In this document: positions 24,585 through 36,452 of the stretch, piece after piece
Position numbering within the stretch: the first letter of the stretch is position 1
Layout of the letters: each line of letters starts with the position of its first letter
Assembly (NCBI RefSeq): GCF_932526225.1
Contig: NC_064043.1
Location: forward strand, 6,873,501 to 6,937,500
Reading direction: 5' to 3'
Source of the DNA: Nematostella vectensis
Taxonomy: Eukaryota; Cnidaria; Anthozoa; Actiniaria; Edwardsiidae
DNA: 64,000 nt
The notes under the pieces: generated by a model
Seen by the model: only the letters and a program-made list of their open reading frames with translations
Told to the model about the DNA's origin: nothing
Databases searched by the model: none
Translations under genes and position numbers: made by a program

Positions 24585-26876
24585 ATTTCTTTCCACAGCA
24601 AAAAAGGCAGGGGTCGCTGAGGCGGTTCGTCATCTTTCCTGTGCCGCTTTTCGTGCAAATTTGGGATTAGTATTACTAATGGAACGCTAACAAAAAGTTT
24701 TTTTTCAGGATGTTTTATCAGAGGGACAGCCCGCAGTTTGGTGTACTGGGATGAAATGTTCAAAGGACTTTTGCTGAAGGAAAGAAGGGAGTGATTTTAT
24801 GAGGACTGTATACTGCATACTCAATACGATTACTTAATTGACTGACGCAATATGACGTCAAGATGCGTCAATATTCGACCGCAAAGGGAGAGAAACAAAT
24901 TTATTTATTTTCTAGTTTGCAATTTCTTTATCTAGTAATTGGCAATACTATTACGATTAGGAAATAAATAAATAATATTTTCTTGGAGGGTCCTCGCTTG
25001 GGTAAAAATAAAAGGTTTGTTTACAAATGGAGTTCAAATAAACTAACGGCGACTTACGTCGATGCACGTCAAACACAGGTTACCAGCCAACAGTAGGAAG
25101 TCAGGCGTTGTTTGTTTGTTATGTTACATTATATTATGTTTGGTTGCTATGTTATGTTGTATATTGAGAAAAGACAGCTGTAGCTAGGTTAACTAGTGCC
25201 AAAAATAAAATAAAATAAAGACAAAAGGACTTGGGCGTTTCTACTCTACAAAATTAATTTATCGTGTAATAGTTATGGAGCACATCCTGTAAGTGCTGTT
25301 GTTTTGGGATTTTAAAAAGAATGAACGAATCCCTGAAACATTATCCAGAGTTATCTGCGACTAAGAAGAATAATAACTCGCAAACCTTTTTTGGTTTTCC
25401 TTGCTGTCTACCATGATCAGACTGTTATCAGTACACGAGAGGAGCGCCTCGTCAAACCCGAACGATTGATTCCAGAAGGTTGCATCATCTACGAAATACC
25501 AACAAGAAGTAATAAACAAGGGGCGAATCATGGATTTGCCAAAGGGAGGACACCATCCCTTAGGGGGACACCATCTCTAAGGGAGGACACCATCCCTAAG
25601 GAGGACACCATCCCTAAGGGGACACCATCTCTAAGGGGGGACACCATCCCTAAGGGAGGACACCATCCCTAAGGGGGACACCATCCCTAAGGGAGGACAC
25701 CATCCCTAAGTAAGGACACCATCCCTAAGGAGGACACCATCCCTAAGGAAGGACACCATCCCTAAGGGAGGACACCATCCCTAAGGGGGACACCTTCCCT
25801 AAGGGGGACACAATCCCTAAGGGGGACACCATCCCTAAGGGGGACACCATCCCTAAGGGAGGACACCATCCCTAAGGAGGACACCATCCCTAAGGGATGA
25901 CACCATCCCTAAGGAAGGACACCTTCCCTAAGGGGGGCACCATCCCTAAGGAGGACACCATCCCTAAGGGAGGACACCATCCCTAAGGGGGGCACCATCC
26001 CTAAGGGGGACACCATCCCTAAGGGGGACACCATCCCTAAGGGGGGCACCATCCCTAAGGGGGACACCATCCCTAAGGGAGGACACCATCCCTAAGGGGG
26101 GCACCATCCCTTAGGGGGACACCATCCCTAAGTAAGGACACCATCCCTAAGGGAGGACACCATCCCTAAGGGAGGACACCATCCCTAAGGGAGGACACCA
26201 TCCCTAAGGAAGGACATCATCCCTAAGGGGGGCACCATCCCTAAGGGAGGACACCATCCCTAAGGAGGACACCATCCCTAAGGGAGGACACCATCCCTAA
26301 GGGGGACACCATCCCTAAGGAGGACACCATCCCTAAGGGAGGACACCATCCCTAAGGGGGACACCATCCCTAAGGAGGACACCATCCCTAAGGGAGGACA
26401 CCATCCCTAAGGGGGGCACCATCCCTAAGGGGGGCACCATCCCTAAGGGAGGACACCATCTCTAAGGGGGACACCATCCCTAAGGAGGACACCATCCCTA
26501 AGGGAGGACACCATCCCTAAGGGGGACACCATCCCTAAGGGGGGCACCATCCCTAAGGGGGACACCATCCCTAAGGGAGGACACCATCCCTAAGGGGGAC
26601 ACCATCCCTAAGGAGACACCATCCCTAAGGAGGACACCATCCCTAAGGGAGGACACCAATGTATAAAACATACAACAAAGTATAAAACAGGCATGTATCC
26701 ATGTATCCAGACTTCTTATAAAATCGACAAGGATTTGTAGATTGCACCCTTATTTCCCGATCCCAGACTCCGACTCCAGACTTTCCAGTACTTTTGTAAC
26801 TTATTATACAGTATATTCTGATTCAAGAACTCAATTTCTTGTGTCTGCTCATCACTCTGGCTTAATAAGACACCTG
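24585..26876. other. Intergenic region with large satellite
   Basis: Holds AT-rich sequence with short TATTATG/AAATAAA runs (25130-25220), a plus-strand protein-like stretch (STREERLVKPERLIPEGC) at about 25430-25500 without clear splice context, and then the 1.1-kb satellite at 25548-26655. No recognised gene. Confidence 0.5.
25548..26655. repeat. GGACACCATCCCTAAGG satellite, 1.1 kb
   Basis: About 58 copies of an 18-20 bp unit, GG(A/G)GGACACCATCCCTAAG. Unit length varies by the number of G residues and by rare variants (CACCTTCCC, TAAGTAAGG). No stable reading frame runs through it. It lies 220 bp beyond the RAD52 stop codon. Confidence 0.97.
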
Positions 26877-29800
26877 CTAGCGTTGCGATAACGTTTCAAA
26901 ACACTGTCGCGTCCGGTTGCCGTCCGTTGTCCGGTAGCTGTCCGACACGGAGATCTTTCGTTGACATGACCCACCTTCAGCGATGACACTGCACGAATAA
27001 TCTCTTCTTCCACACGAGGTGATGGGAGTAACTTCTACAATAGAATGTAGAACTCTAGTGGAATCCCAAGAACTCGATAAATAGAGGAATGGAAAATGAT
27101 TCAGGTTACCGAGGAATGATAAAAAATGCTTGCCAGTAAAAAAAATGCAAACCCTTAGGTTTGGTTCACTTGCGATTTTTGATGCAACTTTTGTCGCATC
27201 TGTCCAGGCAATTTTTCTCCCGCGCGCACTGCAACTCCAAATCGCCGATGTAAAAGTGATGCAACATCGGCGATTTTTGTCGCAGCGGAATCGCACATTT
27301 ATTGTATCCTGGGCGATATTGCGCCGCATCAAAACTCGCAGCGACATATGGACTCCCATCATCCGAGGAACGGGCCATAACCGAACACACTCGGGCGACA
27401 TATAGAAAAAAAATATCAATCAGTATATTTGTGACTCTCTCATTTTACCTGGGTTCCTAGTGCTGTTAGTCAACCCTTGTGCCGTAGTTTGATTCGGAGT
27501 TGTACTGTGGGATACCTGTGGTGTGGTTACCGCAGACGTTTTTACTAGCCGGTTTTCCAGTGCTATTGGCGTCGATTCAGCACATGGAGTTTTGATTGGC
27601 TGATTGCTGTTTTTTCGATCACTTGACGTTTCATTCTTGACAGTCACCGTCGTTGTAGATTGGTTGATTGGAGTTGTACAGTTTCTATTAGAAGAATCTT
27701 CTGAAGTTCTTGATTTTTCCGTCGTGACACTAGCCGTAGGCGCCTGGATTTTATGTTCACTTGAAGGGGCTACATGATGCAGTGTTAGCTTCGCTCGCCC
27801 ATGTGTGTGATGTCGCCTCATAGAATTAAGATCATATCCATCATCAGGCTAAAACAAAGCAATTTCATAAACTGCACAGAGTGTATTTTGGTAGATGGGA
27901 CTTATATTTGAAAATGTAGTAAATGTATGGAGGAGGGTGAATTAAAACGGGGGGGGGGGTTAGGGTGTGGTGCAAAAGAATCCTGACATCACCCCCCTCC
28001 CTTTCCAATGCATGACCTCGCCCCCTCCCCCTACAATGGTATGCAAACCATGAACTTTATCATTTTATGGAGAAAGGGGTTTTGGGGTTAGGGGTTGGAT
28101 CAATAAAATGTACTTACCGGCTTTGGTTGTTTAGTGATAAACTTTAAGTAAGCTTTGTCACTCACACAGTTGCCAAGAGCTTGACCAAAATTTCTTTAAA
28201 AAAAAGACAAGACATACTTCAGAAAATGAAATGTGAAGGAGTAAGCACTACCAAATATCTGTATTTAAGAGAAATTGAAATAGCAGACTAGAGACAAGTT
28301 CTAATCAAACCACTTAACCCTATTCAGACTAGGTTTTTTTGTGCTGTCTGTGACGGGGGGCTTTCTTTATTTTTTGGTAAGAATTTCCGCCATCTTGGGT
28401 CCGCCATCTTGGATCCGCCATCATGGATTCTTATGATTTTTGCCCCCCCCCCCCCCCGAAAAAAAAAATGTGGAATTATTACAGTAAAAAGTATTTGCAT
28501 GCATGTATTACTGCTCATAGTAATGATAAATGTATAACATTTGCTTTTAAAGTGTAATCTAGTAAATCTAGTGACATTTTTAACAACAGCTTTGAGAGAG
28601 CAAAATTTATCTCTCCCCCTAAATATCCGAGGTAAAAAAATGTATAGCGCTGTTGTGATACTTGTCACCACTCTTCACCAAACCTATAAAGTCAAAACAG
28701 GCATTTAAATCTGAGAAACAGGAACAAAATATGAAAAATTCACTACTTTTTAGTTTTTGAGAAACTTATGTGTGAAAAAAAAACGGTTGCCATGGTAACA
28801 TGGAGGGTCTCCTCGACATGTCAATGGAATCAAATCTTCCGCAGATAGATTTTAGGAAAATTCACCAAGTTTTAGCAATTTTCCGGGAGGGAGGGGGGGG
28901 GGGGGGGCTTAAAGAGCACCCCCTCCCAGTCTGAGTAGGGTTAAAATGTCATATTATGGGTTACAGCAAGCCGGAGGGAGGAAGATAACTACATGGGAAG
29001 AAAATGACTTGTGTAGTACATACTTTAGAGCTCGTTTCAGTCCATCTGTGACAGCCTCTTTTCTAGCTTTCTCAAGGGAAAGAGCTTTTGACTTCATTCC
29101 TTCAGAAACACCATAACCAACGTCTTCATGAAAAACACCATCCTGGAAATATAGATAATATTAGACATGTATCATAGGAGGACAGATGATTCTATAAAAC
29201 ATTTACTTCAGTATAGAAGTCAATGGGTATAATAATCCCTGAATAAGGTGATGCACAAGGGCTGTACCAGGTGTCAAAATAACGGGGGATGGGGGAAGCT
29301 ACTCCCCTGCTCGTCACATCATTTTCTTAGTCTCTGCCATCATTCAGCCTCTTTCGTATGCAGCCTTTCCTGAGTCTGAGGTCCCATGCAAGAGATGTAC
29401 CACTGCGTGAGTGGTTTATCTTTATCTTATTACAGAAAATAAATTACCTTCAACTGAACTTTTACAAATGCACTGACACCAACATAATATTTCTGTCCAA
29501 CTTGATCAACAAAGTCTTAAAAACAAACAATGCAAACACCAATAAATTAAGAGATCTTAATATATAAAAGGGCAGTGAAGACGAAGTCTTGAAATTTATA
29601 GACATCAATGGGACCAAAGAAGACTTAGACACATGACAAGGGCATTTTTGATATTTAAAACTTGAAAATGTTTAATATGGTAAAAAGCATCACCAGCTCC
29701 ATACCCCTGATTTTTTTCCACAATTATCACCTATTATGTTATCACCAATCTAAAAAAAAGGTGGACGGCAGGCATGGAGCTAGGTGGGTGAGCAGGGGGT

Positions 29801-31876
29801 GCCTGTATCTCATCTTGGCCTCCAAAAATGCATATACCTGTCAACTCTCCCGCATGGGAGTCTCAAGATTTTGGACATCTTCTCCCGCACCAAATTTCCC
29901 GCTTTTTAGCGATTTTTATTGCTTCCGAAAAATTATTCATAGAAAATCGTCATTATTGCTTTTTAGCGATTTTTATTGCTTCCGAAAAATTATTCTATAG
30001 AAAATCGTCATTTTGCGTATTTTTTTTTAATATCTAAATCAATAGTTCCCTTGTGTAGCGCAATTTATCTAACCCCTCTTGAGATCTATAAGTGGATTTG
30101 TTTGCAAGAGCTTTCTATACAGCAAACGGCCTGCAAGGTTATAGCCCCTCCTAAAAAAATTAATATAGCCCACACCTCCCCGAAAAAATTTCTCAAGCCT
30201 TGAGATTTTTGGAGGTTGACAGGTATGAAAAAGGGTCTTTCCTAGTTTATTATAATAAAGAATCACCAGATTTCCTGTTTAAATACATGAAAATTCCTGC
30301 ACTATGTCCATGTAGTTATGTCGGGCTTATGTCAAAATGTCAAACACTTGAACATTTGAAGATAAGAGTGTGACTGTCCATTTCATTATGTCGTTATGTC
30401 ACTAGTGTGTACCAGACATTAGCATTAACAGAGGCTTTTCCATAAGTTTCTTGTTTGTGCACAAACAACGCGATAAACACTGAAACGCGAATCGGTAAGG
30501 AAAGTGTTAAAGACAAAGAGAAAGAAAAGTTCTGCTAGCAGGGTAAATAATAATGTATCCAACAACAACAAAAATATTTGCCAAGACATTATCACTTACC
30601 AATGTTTTGGTGTGTGACAGAATGTGACCAGCCATTAAACCCGAATGTCTCATTTGCCAGGTTGATTATCTTCCAGCCCTCTACATAAGCCAGCTAGTGA
30701 AATGCAAGGGATGCAGTATAATGTTACATAGATTTTGTAGGTAATAACATTTGACCTCACAAAATATAACAAATAGTACATCGCAAAATAATTTAACATA
30801 GGATAATAATATATAGAAATAGTTGAATACATCTAAGTGTTCTCATTCTTTATTGAATTAGACCCTATTTCTCTGAAATCTCGAGCATGCAATAAAATGT
30901 TCTTCATCACCATCCCCTGATTTGCATAATTTACACTCGTTTAGCACAGTAGGCAGCGCGTCAGTCACATAATCTGATTTAGAAATCTGAAAGGAATATT
31001 TTTGGGTGTGAGCCATGTTCCCAAGTGGTTAGCACGTCGGACCAGTGTGTGAGGGAGAGGTCAAGGGTTCTAATCCCTCTCGGAAGAATTTCTCAGGCTT
31101 TGTATGGTCTCTTACATAGAGGTTGTAATGACAAGATAGAGATGAAAGAGTATGAAATGATGAGTATAATGAAATTCAATAACATATACTAAATATTTAT
31201 GCTATTTCAGAGAGTAGAGCCACAGTAGAAACACAATGTTATATACATGAGAAATCAAATAAAGCCACAGGTAGCCCAGGCAATGGTTTCGAAGCTTGTT
31301 AGTAGCTTGGAATCGGCTGTTATTCTTAGGGGTAAAACGAGTGGATTGAAGTCGCGATTTTTTGCGAAACATTGCCAATAAAATTGCCTTACAACTTAGA
31401 ACATGCCTTGTTGTTGTCATATTTGTGTGTAATATACGATTTTGGGGGGTTTTCGTAACGGAATATATAACTTCTCTCCCCCTCCAGTCATTTGCCTGGG
31501 CTACCTGTGATAAAGCCTGTCCCGATGGCTGAGGCCGTCCCGATTGCTGAATGTAGAGAAGTGAATGTGTATCGTGGAGTCGCCATATACAAGGCAATCC
31601 ATTCCATCACAATTCTATCCACCGTTAGGACATCGAGCATACCTTTTGTCCCCCGGCACCAGCCCTTTGACTAATGTACTCTGGGCCCAACTTCTTGCTT
31701 AGAGCATCCTGTATCGCTTGCTCTTCTTCTCGTGAAAACTTGATCTGAAAAAAAGTTTGACAATCGTAAGCTTAAATCAACATTGCCAGTGGACTAATAT
31801 GAAGAATTGTTGAAATAAAAGTTCGATTACTCACGTTTCCAAACCTGTAAACTATTGGATCTTTCTCAGACAACAT
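26877..31876 (-). CDS. RAD52: RAD52 single-strand annealing protein
   Basis: Minus-strand exons: 31835-31876 (ATG at 31874-31876), 31643-31744, 30600-30693, 29448-29515, 29024-29142, 28118-28193, 27449-27848, 26877-27034. Phases close and give 352 residues. The N-terminal 167 residues are the conserved annealing domain: [93 protein letters not shown]52 forms nuclear rings that bind ssDNA and anneal complementary strands in homologous recombination. The C-terminal half is Ser/Thr/Asn-rich and diverged, and RAD51- or RPA-binding motifs were not identifiable. If the last intron is retained, the protein stops at 27420 with 309 residues. The final exon is the least certain part. Confidence 0.92.
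29834..30226. mobile_element. MITE with ATACCTGTCAAC termini
   Basis: Left end ATACCTGTCAACTCTCCCGC and right end GGAGGTTGACAGGTAT are inverted repeats, with TA flanking the left end. Inside, a block of about 56 bp (CGATTTTTATTGCTTCCGAA...) is duplicated in tandem at 29907 and 29963. It lies in a RAD52 intron. Confidence 0.75.
31016..31100 (+). repeat. tRNA-like SINE fragment
   Basis: AGTGGTTAGCACG resembles a pol III A box and GGTTCTAATCC a B box, 50 bp apart as in tRNA-derived SINEs. No intact cloverleaf acceptor stem was found, so it is not called a tRNA gene. It lies in the intron between RAD52 exons 2 and 3. Confidence 0.55.
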
Positions 31877-32337
31877 CCCAGATGTCCCCCCCGGTAAGAT
31901 CAATAAACGATATTGGATATTTTATCTTATTATCCTTTCTTCTAGTGTTTGTGTTATTTTGGATTTGTTCAGGTTTGAATTTGGTGAACTATTCCTTCAA
32001 CCAACGAGAAGCTCCGATCCATTTACATACGACCGCACAGATTCCTGGGCCATTTTCTAAAAGCACCAATGAGAATGTTTGTTTTCATCCGGGTTACGTT
32101 AGCATTGCAAATGGCGTCCGATTCGAAGCAGCTTTCCATCATTTTTATTTTCCCTCTAAACTTTTAACATTGACCGGTTATTTATTGAAGGTTTACGTTT
32201 CTTTGTTATATTTTCATGATGGACGCAGCCAAGAGTTTTAAACTTGTATGTATAAGCTAATTTACTTTGTAAATAAGGTCGAATCGTCGGGAAGCAAAGA
32301 GGATCAAGACATCTTGGAAACATTTTGACCCATAACC
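31877..32337. promoter_or_regulatory. Shared RAD52/LIN37 divergent promoter interval
   Basis: Only 461 bp separate the RAD52 and LIN37 start codons, which point away from each other. The interval must contain both 5' UTRs and probably a bidirectional promoter. Visible words include a CCAAT box (32066-32070) and CHR-like hexamers TTTGAA (31974-31979) and TTCGAA (32122-32127). No TATA box stands out. Such short motifs occur by chance, so regulation is inferred only from the arrangement. Confidence 0.6.
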
Positions 32338-35300
32338 ATGGCTACAAATGCAGGTAAGTACTCATTAAGGCAAATATCTGACTGCTTAGTTATATTGTAG
32401 CAATAAAACCGACAACAACAATCTACACAATCTATAGTTTAACAGTCTGTTTTATAATAAATTCACCGTGCCAGAAGTAAAGTATAAGTAAAGAATACTT
32501 CTAATGCCAGGCTTGCACAGCATGTGTGTGTTTTAATCAGTGCAAATGAGATACAAGCGAAGAAGGAAGATGAGGAATTCCCCATTTCCTTTCCTCTCAG
32601 TTTCTTTCTCTGCTTGCACTTACAGTATTTACACAATGGGGGGTAGTCAGGCAACTCTGCTCACTTCATTGTATCTACTTTCTTTGCAAGTAATTATATA
32701 AACAGGCCTTGAATATACACATGTTGAAACTCTCTGAGCGACCGCTCTCGTAAGCAATCAGCTCTGATAACGACCACGATCACAAATCACCGATTTAATT
32801 GTCACACAAACTCTGTAATTCTAAGCTCTCGTAAGTGACCAACTAATCGGTACCACCAGCTCCGTTAACTACTACAATTTCAAACCACCAACTTAAATTT
32901 TTTTTTACTAAATGGTTTTCAAGCTCTCTTAAGTGACCACAATGATTTTGGGCTTTACAACATCACTCAACACCTGATAAACATATCCAATGCATGCTGA
33001 AAGCACATAAAAAGTGAAAATGTTGTAATGTTTTACGAAAGCTTCCTTTCCAGTAGGCACTTCTTTGTCTCCAGAAAATGTATAAATACAAGGAATCTCT
33101 AGTCCATAGCCAGCTCCACGATTTATTCTCTCATGATGGGTTAAATACCTCGTTTTTCGAACATTTTGCCAACATGGTTCCATGTATTTATGAGTCAGTT
33201 ATTTCAAGTTTGTTTTGCAAAGTTACAGATAAAATGAATCTGTAGAAATATGGTTGCATGCCGTTGAAATGCACCTTCTTTGTGGATTTTTTCAGCTAAA
33301 CTTTCTCATTAAAATCAAGCAATAAACCAAAATATTACAGCATTGTTATTATCACAATAGCTTTTAGATTCCGTTTTAATTAAGCTCCCGTAAGCGACCA
33401 ACACCTATTGTTCAAGTTTTTGACGCCCAGTGGTCGCTTATGAGAGCAAGCTCTTGTAAAAGACCAGCTCCGTTAACGACCACAATTCTCAGTTCCCAAG
33501 GTGGTCGCTTGCGAGAGCTTCAACTGTACAGTTCAAATACTATTTGTGATTAGGGTTAATTGAATTTTGACACATCAGAGAACATAATAGCCTTACCAGT
33601 AAATCCATTTATCACTGTTTCAAAAGGCAATGCAAGCTCTAGTACAACACAGAATACCTAAAATTGTAATTATGACTCCTTTATTAACTGTAAGTGTAAA
33701 CATCAGCAGTGAATTTTTTATAGCTTTATTTGAAAGATTCAACATTTCAATGATGCATGATTTTGCAAGTTCATGTATTGTACAATTTTATATGCTATCA
33801 GTCATATCAGAGTCATGAAGAGAGGAAACTTGAGGGTTGGTTCCCATTTTCCTCCCAGGTGCTTTAGTTACCCTATCCAATCTTCCCATCCTGTTTTGCC
33901 GACCCCTGTAACTAAAGTAATGTGCCAATTCTACTCCTAGTGTAGAATAAGTGAAATGGAAAATCCCCTACGTAAAACTCCTTTACAACTCTTCTATATA
34001 TCTTTACCGATATTCTTGTTTAAGGTCTCGGTAAAGGTAAATGATGTGTCCCCGGAAAAAAAATATTATTTTCGCTACATGTACAAACTATATATCAAAA
34101 AAGATAAAACTCAAAAGTACAGAGTTTACTCTAGAGTGAATGCAACTTCGCGTTATTGTGCATGCTCTTGGACACTTTGGACACGAAAAGTGAATTATGA
34201 CATGGCATAATTATCTATCAGATCCCGAAAATTTGAAGGCGATATCTTAAAACCCGTCGCGAGGTTACGCCTGTCAAGCTCAAGTACTCGCCTCAAAATA
34301 ATAAGCTAGAAAAGTAGAGGATTTGGGGTGAATTCACGGTCAACAGGTCACGGGAAACAGCAAAGGCCCATTTTAGCTGTCTTAGAATGTGATTTATGGA
34401 AATTTTTAGCCGTCTTAAAATGCAAATGTAAAATGCGATTTATGGAAATTTTTTTTGCAAAAATAAAGTTTAAGAACTATTCATACTACAGGTTTTGCAA
34501 AAACAATAAAAACAAACAGTGGAGTCAAATTTACTTTTACCAAGACCTTAACAAGATACTATGTATAAAACTCATTGCAGGTCTTAACTCGGCACGGAAC
34601 AAGCTTGATGGTCTTCTTAGAGAACTGATTGAAAAGCCAGATGAAAGGTACATATTACTGACATTTTGTTTCAATAAAAGACTGTGTCAAGTTCTAATAA
34701 TATAGAATTCCATACAACTATCTATATAAAGCCCCTTGTTTCAATAGTGTTCCAGTGTTGTCCTTATTAACAGATTTTCTATGTATTATGCATTGCATGC
34801 AATGCAATCAGGGTAGTAGTACTGTAGTTACTGTTTATTGTTAAGTGATTGACATTGGAAGTTTCTTTGTGGTGATATAAGAAAGTATTTTATTTTGAAT
34901 CCAATCTCATATGTCAAAAATTCCAATATTATCATCCTAATTCATTGACATACTGAACAGCAGCAGCGGATCTAGGGGGATGGTTTAGGGGGTTTAAACC
35001 ACCCTCACTTGGGCTGCCAGAAAGCCATATGTAACAAAAAAATACCCCCTTCCCCCCTTTGTCACTAAGCCAAACCCCCCTTCAGGGAAAAGCTAGATTC
35101 GTCCCTGTAAAGTAACCAAACAATTATATACATTTGCTGGTGGCAAACATTTTATTTCATTTGCTCTTTACTAAGATTCTATTTTATCGTGCATACAGTA
35201 CTATGGCGGGACTGCCTCCCTACTTCCACCCTGCTACTAGCTAAAGAGCTTTTTAGTTCAGTACATTTGAACTCCAATAACTCAGTCTCCCCAAAAATTC

Positions 35301-36411
35301 AAACATTCAAACATCCCTGGTTTCTTATCCATTTTTATGTACACAATTTTATATACACAATTTTACTCGCCTGTTTTTACCCACTAACACTACCTTGTAT
35401 AAAATCCTTTTACAGTGCTGATGGTGATCCCCTTCATGGACTTGATAGGTATTGTATGCAGTATTTTGAGAACACAGTATTAGGGAAAATTGCTGATAAT
35501 GTGATGCTAAGATTTGAAGGACTGAAAAGAAAATTAGTGCATTTTGTGACTGTCTGCATCTAGTTTATATAATACTGCATAGTTATTCTTCCTGTTCTTG
35601 AATATGCATCTCTTGTATGGGCTGCTCTGACAAAATACTTAGCCGATCTTATTGAGATGATGCAAAGTAAAGCCCTCCACATCATTTTCCCTAATATGTC
35701 TTATGACGAAGCCATTTCCTTTGCCCATCTCGAAACCTTGAGTAAGAAACGGACTAAAGCTTGCAAGATTTTTATTGAAAAATCTGAACATACTGTAACA
35801 TTTTAAAGAATCTTGTGAGGAGGCCATCTGTTATTACCCATAAATACAATCTAAGATCTGGCTCCAGACTTGCTACCTGTTGGTTGGCTCCACCAAAAGA
35901 CTTAAACACTTCATCATTGTGAAGTACCAGTTAGAGCAATGACACATGCATATTTTCTTATTGGGAAATTCCAGACAATATCCGTACCCCACAATGAGGC
36001 TTCGTTTTTTACCCCTCTCATGCTAATGGAAATTCTGAAACGCTCAGCCCCCCCTGTGCTTCCGGAATTCCGATTTTTTGGCAAGACCCCCCCTCCCATG
36101 CCCTCCGGAAATCTTTGTCTCTCTGTTCCTTCTTCAAATGAAACTCATTCCTGTAAAGCTTTCATGGCGGGGGTGATCTTTGAGATCGCTTGCAAAGTAT
36201 GCTGGATCCTCATGCATGTTGTGAGTGATCCTCAAGATTTTTGTTTCCATAGAACAAGCTACAAACTAAAACTTATAGACTGTCTTGTTTCAACAATGCG
36301 AACAGACCCTATATTTTCTGGAATTACCTATTATTTATTGCTGGCTGTTTAATTGTTGCTGAAAGACCTGAATTCAGTGTATACTGCAATGGGCATCATG
36401 ATCATCATCAT

Positions 36412-36452
<41 letters not shown>

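Noticed and set aside
25391-25545. Protein-like stretch REERLVKPERLIPEGCIIYE upstream of the satellite
   Set aside because: It reads plausibly, but no paired splice sites, start context or neighbouring exons were found, and the frame runs into the satellite.
25548-26655. Regular short repeats that could suggest a CRISPR array
   Set aside because: Units are contiguous without unique spacers, and the window is clearly eukaryotic.
27130-27405. ORFs on both strands containing repeated TCGCAGCG / GATTTTTG words
   Set aside because: This interval is the last RAD52 intron and looks like a decayed repeat; the frames on both strands are incidental.
31016-31100. tRNA gene
   Set aside because: A- and B-box-like words are present, but no complete cloverleaf or acceptor stem could be drawn; kept only as a SINE fragment.
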